Assembly (NCBI RefSeq): GCF_013106755.1
Contig: NZ_WHPF01000004.1
Location: forward strand, 1-64,000
Direction of reading: 5' to 3'
DNA: 64,000 nt
Source: Limnovirga soli
GTDB lineage: Bacteria > Bacteroidota > Bacteroidia > Chitinophagales > Chitinophagaceae
Below, one piece after another: positions 59,088-64,000 of this stretch. The translations under genes were made by a program, and so were the position numbers. Within the stretch, counting starts at the first letter, position 1, and each line of letters opens with the position of its first letter. A model generated the notes under the pieces. The model was not told where the DNA came from, made no database searches, and saw only the letters and a program-made list of their open reading frames with translations.

Positions 59088-61706
59088 ATGGCGAAGAATT
59101 TACTTATAGTAGAGTCACCGGCAAAAGCAAAAACCATTGAAAAAATTCTTGGTAGCAATTTTACCGTGCGCAGTTGCTATGGTCATATCCGCGACCTGGA
59201 GAAGGATGAAATGGGTATTGATGTGAATAATAATTATTTGCCGCGTTATAAAGTGCCTGATGACAAACAGAAAGTGGTAACAGAGCTTAAACAGCTAAAA
59301 AAGTCATCACAGGAGGTTTGGCTGGCAACGGATGAGGACCGTGAAGGGGAAGCTATTAGCTGGCATTTATGCGAAGTGCTGGGTTTAGACCCGGAAACCA
59401 CCAAACGTATTGTGTTTCATGAAATTACAAAGCCGGCTATTTTGGCTGCTGTTAATAAACCACGTACGGTAAACATGAACCTGGTAAATGCACAACAAGC
59501 CAGGCGTGTGGTAGATCGTATTGTGGGTTTTGAGTTGAGTCCGGTACTTTGGCGCAAAATGAGTATGGGTAATTCGCTTAGTGCCGGTAGGGTACAAAGC
59601 GTGGCTGTACGTTTAATTGCTGAACGCGAAAGGGAAATAAATGGTTTTGCAACTGTAAGCAGTTTTAAAATTGAAGCCACTTTTGAGGCGCTTGATATAC
59701 AAGGTAAACAGGTACAGTTTAAAGCAGAAGCAGCCAGGCAAAACACCGCCACAGATGCAGAAGCGTTTCTAAAAAGCTGTATTGGTGCCAATTATACCGT
59801 AAAAGATGTGCAGGTTAAACCGGCACGTAAATCTCCGGCAGCGCCTTTTACTACTTCTACCCTGCAACAGGAAGCCAGTCGCAAACTGGGTTATGGCGTA
59901 AGCAAAACCATGTTGCTGGCGCAGAAATTATACGAAAGCGGTTATATTACCTATATGCGTACGGATAGCGTAAACTTAAGTGATACCGCTACCGAAGCCG
60001 TAAAAGAACAAATTGCCAGCCAGTTTGGTAATAAATATATACAGGTAAGAAAATACAAAAACAAAAACGAAAGTGCGCAGGAAGCACACGAAGCCATCAG
60101 GCCTACCTATATGCAAAATCAAAGTATTGAAGATGCGGATGGCAGGCGCCTGTATGATTTGATTTGGAAAAGAACCATGGCTTCGCAAATGGCGGATGCT
60201 GAACTGGAAAAAACTACTGCCCGCATAAATGTATCTACCAATAAGGCAGAATTAACCGCACAGGGTGAAGTATTAAAATTCGACGGGTTTTTGAAAGTGT
60301 ACATGGAAGATAAGGATGAAGAAGAAATTGCCGACGATGAAAGTGCTGAAGGCGTATTGCCACCATTGCGTGCAGGTCAGCAATTAAACTTTAAGGAAAT
60401 GAAGGCCATGGAGCGCTTTAGCCGCCCTGCGCCAAGGTTTACCGAAGCATCATTGGTTAAAAAACTGGAAGAACTGGGTATTGGTCGTCCGTCTACCTAT
60501 GCACCAACCATATCTACTATTTTAAAACGCAACTATGTAGAAAAGCGGGATAAAGAAGGTATAAAAAGAGATGTACGTGTATTAACCTTACAGGGGAATA
60601 ACATTACAAAAGCAATGCACCAGGAAAATACAGGCGCTGAAAAATCTAAACTGTTTCCAACCGATTTAGGGTTGGTGGTAACAGATTTTTTAAACCAGCA
60701 CTTTCTGGATGTGATGGATTATAGTTTCACCGCTAAAATTGAAGGTGAATTTGACGAAATTGCCAATGGTAAAACCAGCTGGACAAAAATGGTGGATGGC
60801 TTTTATAAACCCTTTAAAAAAGAAGTTGATAATACACTGGAACATGCTGAGCGCATAAGTGGGGAAAGGGTTTTGGGTACAGATGCAGCAACCGGTAAAA
60901 AAATTGTTGCCCGTATGGGGCGTTTTGGCCCAATGGTGCAAATTGGCAATAGCACAGATGAAGAGAAGCCAAAATATGCTAAACTAAAATCTACTCAAAG
61001 TATTGAAACCATTACCATGGACGAAGCCATGGAATTATTTAGATTGCCTTTGCAGTTGGGCGAATACCAATCTAAAGAGTTATCCGTAAATGCGGGCCGG
61101 TTTGGACCTTATGTAAAATGGGGCGATGATTTTGTATCACTGCCAAAAGGGGAGGACCCTTTAACCGTAGATATGGACAGGGCTATTGAATTAATTGGCC
61201 TTAAGCAAACAGCCGATGCTCCAATAGCCGTATACGAAGGTAAGCCGGTAACAAAAGGCAAGGGCCGGTTTGGTCCGTTTATAAAGTGGAACGATATGTA
61301 TATCAATATTCCACGGGCCTACAATTTTGATATTTTAACACAAAAAGATTGTGCCGCATTAATTGAGGCCAAACTGGAAAAAGAGAGCAACCGCTATATT
61401 CAACAATGGCCCGAAGAAAAAATATCTATTGAAAATGGCCGTTGGGGTCCGTTTATAAAATTTGGCAAGAAAATGCTGAAAGTGGTAGGTCGCAAAGAAG
61501 ATAATGCCAAGTTTAGTGCCGATGATCTTGCAGTAATTGCTTTGGATGATGTAAAGAAAATGATTGAAATTCAGGTGCCCGATGCCTTTGTAAAAAAAGC
61601 AGCCAAAAAAGCACCGGCCCCAAAAAAAGCAGCTACTAAAAAAGCTGCACCTAAAAAGGCCGCTGCAAAAAAAGCGGCGCCCAAAAAAGCAGCTGCAAAA
61701 AAATAA
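59088..61706 (+). CDS. topA: DNA topoisomerase I
   Basis: An 872-residue type IA topoisomerase that relaxes negative supercoils. The Toprim domain is KNLLIVESPAKAKTIEKILG ... WLATDEDREGEAISWHL (E and DxD metal residues), the catalytic tyrosine is in GYITYMRTDSVNLSD, and LGIGRPSTYAPTI is present. Instead of zinc ribbons, the C-terminal third has repeated acidic/aromatic topoisomerase C-terminal repeats (GRFGPYVKWGDDFVSLPKG, KGRFGPFIKWNDMYIN, GRWGPFIKFGKKML). The last ~35 residues are a lysine/alanine repeat (KKAAPKKAA). A terminator follows 17 bp after the stop. Confidence 0.97.
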   Translation: MAKNLLIVESPAKAKTIEKILGSNFTVRSCYGHIRDLEKDEMGIDVNNNYLPRYKVPDDKQKVVTELKQLKKSSQEVWLATDEDREGEAISWHLCEVLGLDPETTKRIVFHEITKPAILAAVNKPRTVNMNLVNAQQARRVVDRIVGFELSPVLWRKMSMGNSLSAGRVQSVAVRLIAEREREINGFATVSSFKIEATFEALDIQGKQVQFKAEAARQNTATDAEAFLKSCIGANYTVKDVQVKPARKSPAAPFTTSTLQQEASRKLGYGVSKTMLLAQKLYESGYITYMRTDSVNLSDTATEAVKEQIASQFGNKYIQVRKYKNKNESAQEAHEAIRPTYMQNQSIEDADGRRLYDLIWKRTMASQMADAELEKTTARINVSTNKAELTAQGEVLKFDGFLKVYMEDKDEEEIADDESAEGVLPPLRAGQQLNFKEMKAMERFSRPAPRFTEASLVKKLEELGIGRPSTYAPTISTILKRNYVEKRDKEGIKRDVRVLTLQGNNITKAMHQENTGAEKSKLFPTDLGLVVTDFLNQHFLDVMDYSFTAKIEGEFDEIANGKTSWTKMVDGFYKPFKKEVDNTLEHAERISGERVLGTDAATGKKIVARMGRFGPMVQIGNSTDEEKPKYAKLKSTQSIETITMDEAMELFRLPLQLGEYQSKELSVNAGRFGPYVKWGDDFVSLPKGEDPLTVDMDRAIELIGLKQTADAPIAVYEGKPVTKGKGRFGPFIKWNDMYINIPRAYNFDILTQKDCAALIEAKLEKESNRYIQQWPEEKISIENGRWGPFIKFGKKMLKVVGRKEDNAKFSADDLAVIALDDVKKMIEIQVPDAFVKKAAKKAPAPKKAATKKAAPKKAAAKKAAPKKAAAKK

Positions 61707-61722
61707 ATATTATAGTTCATTA

Positions 61723-61750
61723 TGCCTGCTGAAAAGCGGGCATTTTTTTT
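61723..61750 (+). terminator. Terminator of topA
   Basis: 8-bp stem TGCCTGCT/AGCGGGCA (61723-61742) with a GAAA tetraloop and an eight-T run. Confidence 0.9.
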
Positions 61751-61755
61751 GAGTA

Positions 61756-61910
61756 GCCGGCAGTAGGTTGTTATGGCATCGGCACTTGCCACGCTCGGTT
61801 TAAGGTTCTGTTTTCATGGCAGCAGTAAATACATACGCGTAGCCGCCATATATTTCTACAGTACAAGAGTGCGACGCAACGGATGCTGCACATAGTAGGT
61901 AAGTTTGGCT
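61756..61910. repeat. Paired intergenic repeat, class II plus class I
   Basis: Forward class II: box GCCGGC (61756-61761), 23-nt spacer, core CTTGCCACGCTCGGTT (61785-61800). Reverse class I: core GTTGCGTCGCACTCTTGTAC on the minus strand (61861-61880), degenerate box near 61905-61910. Same outward geometry as the class I pairs. It occupies the 326-bp gap before the SirB1-like gene. Confidence 0.85.
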
Positions 61911-62032
61911 AATAACTATTGGGCTATAGGTAAAACGCTGCATTGTAAAAGGCTTTAAATAATCCACAAACCTTAATAAGTTCCTTATGGAAGTGTTACA
62001 AAACTTTCTTTAGTTTACAAATCAAACTTACT

Positions 62033-62911
62033 ATGGAAGAAAACCGGGAAATATCAGCATTGCTAACCCTGATTGATGATCCGGATGAAGAGGTTTTTAC
62101 CACTGTTTCAGAACGTATTATTCATTATGGATCGGGTATTATTCCCAACCTGGAAAATTTATGGGAAAATACTCCGGATAATGAAATACAGGAAAGAATT
62201 GAAATGATCATTCACCGCGTACATTTTACCGGATTGGTACAGGATTTTACGCAATGGAGAGATAGTGCCTATCACGACCTTTTGTTTGGGGCTTTACTGG
62301 TAGCCAAATACCAATATCCCGATCTTCAAACCGCACCTGTAATTTATGAGATAGATAGAATGAAACGCAATATATGGCTGGAGTTGAATACTTATCTTAC
62401 GCCATTAGAACAAGCCAATGTTTTAAACAGCATTTTGTATAATTATTATAATTTAAAAGGCACCGAAATTGCCTACAACAATGCAGATGATTTTTTTATT
62501 CATAAAGTAGTGCAGGGTAAAAAGGGCAACTCAATTTCAAATGGTATTTTATATATGATATTGGCAGAACTGCTGGATTTGCCTGTAAGGGCCGTTAATA
62601 TTCCACGCCAGTTTGTTCTAGGTTATTTTAATAGTGAATTTGATGTGGAAAATGCAACTTTATTAGAACAGGCACAATCCGGTATTGACTTTTTTGTAGA
62701 TGCCTCTAATGGCAATCCTTTTACCTGGCAGGATGTGGAAGGATATTTAAAGCGTGTGTCTATAACGCCAATGCCAGGGTATTTTAAACCGCTCTCAAAA
62801 AAAAGAATTATACAACAGTTATTGGAGGAGTTATCTCAGTGCTTTGATACCCCCGGCCAGCAATATAAAAAAGCTGAACTATTGCAATTAGCTGCCTTGC
62901 TGGACGCATAA
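62033..62911 (+). CDS. SirB1/transglutaminase-like protein
   Basis: A 292-residue protein with the SirB1-type transglutaminase-like domain in its middle (LNSILYNYYNLKGTEIAYNNADDFFIHKVVQGKKGNSISNGILYMILAELLDLPVRAVNIPRQFVLGYF). The catalytic cysteine of true transglutaminases is not at GKKGNSISNG (family GxCxS-like), so activity is doubtful. The first ~110 residues have an ARM-like helical layout (LIDDPDEEVFTTVSERIIHYGSGIIPNL). The function of SirB1-like proteins is unclear. Single gene, 84 bp before surE. Confidence 0.8.
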   Translation: MEENREISALLTLIDDPDEEVFTTVSERIIHYGSGIIPNLENLWENTPDNEIQERIEMIIHRVHFTGLVQDFTQWRDSAYHDLLFGALLVAKYQYPDLQTAPVIYEIDRMKRNIWLELNTYLTPLEQANVLNSILYNYYNLKGTEIAYNNADDFFIHKVVQGKKGNSISNGILYMILAELLDLPVRAVNIPRQFVLGYFNSEFDVENATLLEQAQSGIDFFVDASNGNPFTWQDVEGYLKRVSITPMPGYFKPLSKKRIIQQLLEELSQCFDTPGQQYKKAELLQLAALLDA

Positions 62912-62994
62912 TTCTATGGTGTTTGGAGTGAAAGTTTCGTAAAGATTTCTTACAGGTCGCCGCTGAAAAATCTAAAATCAGCTATCTTGCATCA

Positions 62995-63789
62995 ATGGCC
63001 AAAAAAACTACAAAAAAAGAAAAGCCCGTAATTTTAATCACCAACGATGATGGTGTTACCGCCCCTGGCATAAAAGCTTTGGTGGAAGCTGTAGCACACT
63101 TAGGTAAAATTGTGGTAGTGGCACCAGATAAACCTCAAAGTGGAATGGGGCATGCTATTACTATTGGTCATCCGTTACGTATGCATGCGGTGCATTTATT
63201 TGATGGGGTGGAAGCATACCAATGCAGTGGAACACCGGTTGATTGTGTAAAGCTGGCGGTAGATAAAGTGCTGCACCGTAAGCCGGACATTTGTTTAAGT
63301 GGCATTAACCATGGTGCCAATCACAGTATCAACGTAATTTATAGCGGTACTATGAGTGCGGCATTGGAAGCTGCTATTGAAAGTATACCTAGCATTGGTT
63401 TTAGTTTGCTGGATTATAGTATTGAAGCTGATTTTACCGGGGCCAAGCAATATGCCGCTATTTTGGTAGAGCACTTATTAAAAAAGAAATACGATAAACA
63501 TCTTTGCCTGAATGTAAATATTCCCGCAATAAAGGCTGAGTTGATAAAGGGCATTAAAGTTTGTAAACAGGCTTATGCCAAGTATGAAGAAAAATTTGAG
63601 GAGCGTAAAGACCCGCACGGCAAACAATATTATTGGTTAACCGGTGATTTTGTAAATTTTGATACATCAAAAGATACGGATGAATGGGCATTAAAGCACA
63701 ATTATGTAAGTGTGGTGCCGGTTCAGTTTGATCTTACCAATTATGCGCTAAGGCAAAAATTAATTTCACCTTTAACTAAATTGTCTTGA
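62995..63789 (+). CDS. surE: 5'/3'-nucleotidase SurE
   Basis: A 264-residue nucleotidase removing phosphate from nucleoside monophosphates, needed for survival in stationary phase in E. coli. The metal site begins with PVILITNDDGVTAPGIKALVEA (two aspartates) and continues with VAPDKPQSGMGHAI, SGTPVDCVKLA and LSGINHGANHSINVIYSGTMSAALEA (Asn ligand). A short lysine-rich leader (MAKKTTKKEK) precedes it. The next gene begins at its stop codon, so the pair is co-translated. Confidence 0.95.
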   Translation: MAKKTTKKEKPVILITNDDGVTAPGIKALVEAVAHLGKIVVVAPDKPQSGMGHAITIGHPLRMHAVHLFDGVEAYQCSGTPVDCVKLAVDKVLHRKPDICLSGINHGANHSINVIYSGTMSAALEAAIESIPSIGFSLLDYSIEADFTGAKQYAAILVEHLLKKKYDKHLCLNVNIPAIKAELIKGIKVCKQAYAKYEEKFEERKDPHGKQYYWLTGDFVNFDTSKDTDEWALKHNYVSVVPVQFDLTNYALRQKLISPLTKLS

Positions 63790-64000
63790 AAAAAAACAGT
63801 TTCCCTTTGGGAGTGATTATTGGACTGATTTGTCCGTTAATAGGCATCGTAATTTTCTATTTTCTAAAAGCAAGTGGAACCCCTTTCGATTATTTTCTGC
63901 AGGTAATGTGGCAGAGCAAACCATTACTTACTGCGGCCGTAAGCTTTTCGCTTTTTATAAATGCAGTTGTATTTACAATTACGGTAAACAAGGGTATTGA
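63786..64000 (+). CDS. Partial membrane protein, cut by the window edge
   Basis: A frame of 71 codons open to the right edge. It starts with a TTG that overlaps the surE TGA (TTGA): MKKNSFPLGVIIGLICPLIGIVIFYFL is one membrane segment, and LLTAAVSFSLFINAVVFTITVNKGI a second. The overlap argues for translational coupling with surE. In Bacteroidota a small membrane protein and lpxB often follow surE; the identity here is not certain because the end is missing. Confidence 0.6.
   Translation, partial: MKKNSFPLGVIIGLICPLIGIVIFYFLKASGTPFDYFLQVMWQSKPLLTAAVSFSLFINAVVFTITVNKGI

Noticed and set aside
75-61910. The repeated CTTGCGTCGCAC core as a CRISPR array
   Set aside because: Copies are 60 bp to several kb apart, in both orientations, with no regular spacer length and no cas genes.
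75-61910. The core as a simple DNA-uptake sequence of the Neisseria or Haemophilus kind
   Set aside because: Uptake signals are shorter, occur also in genes and have no fixed partner box. The GCCSGGC spacing and the second core class argue for a larger element. It stays possible as a secondary role.

Overview
The window is a piece of a Bacteroidota chromosome, most likely from the family Chitinophagaceae or a close relative. The evidence is a type IX secretion C-terminal sorting domain, a Porin_10-type putative porin, a HYC_CC_PP-type small protein, Bacteroidota-style promoters (TTTG about 19-20 nt before TAnnTTTG), many short lipoprotein signal sequences, and eukaryote-like NADP isocitrate dehydrogenase. 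Most of it is ordinary chromosome with housekeeping genes in short transcription units: aspS, ssb, icd, topA, surE, coaE, hscB, kbl, sdaA, a tRNA-Leu, a purine nucleoside phosphorylase and isc-related genes. The last gene runs off the right edge.

Layout. 1-2.2 kb: three minus-strand accessory genes (an EF-Tu-domain-like protein, a GNAT acetyltransferase and a membrane protein), arranged like gene cassettes, with related inter-gene units that carry a fold and a promoter. 2.4-12.5 kb: secreted and surface functions, namely an FG-GAP protein, a ThuA/sugar-dehydrogenase/PKD/cytochrome c fusion lipoprotein, a GMC oxidoreductase and a T9SS beta-propeller protein. 12.9-22.5 kb: tRNA-Leu, hscB, a saccharopine dehydrogenase-like enzyme, a tRNA methyltransferase, a class D beta-lactamase-like lipoprotein, kbl and an MFS transporter. 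22.7-28.5 kb: a giant alpha-2-macroglobulin-like protein with an inserted TonB plug domain. 28.8-32.8 kb: aspS, ssb, icd. 33.3-39.7 kb: a two-component signalling cluster of five genes, none with membrane segments. 40-44.5 kb: a thioredoxin/heavy-metal-binding/porin cluster. 44.6-54.5 kb: mixed metabolism. 54.6-57.8 kb: a minus-strand run of UbiA prenyltransferase, KdsC-like phosphatase, IscX, ferredoxin and a DUF2520 protein. 57.8-64 kb: alpha/beta hydrolase, topA, a SirB1-like protein, surE and a partial membrane protein.

The most striking feature is an interspersed intergenic repeat that conventional gene annotation would miss. A 20-bp core, CTTGCGTCGCACWCTTGTRC, with a GCCSGGC-like box 21-24 nt from its CTTG end, occurs about 25 times here (roughly once per 2.5 kb). 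Three further copies keep the box and spacing but carry a different core (CTTGCCACGCTCGGTT), and two are diverged. Every copy I found lies between genes. Where two lie close together they always face each other, with the GCCSGGC boxes outermost, giving 135-330 bp imperfect palindromes. No transposase for the family is visible in the window. It may be a REP/BIME- or MITE-like family, or a recognition signal spread by one. All function statements are read from sequence motifs without database searches.
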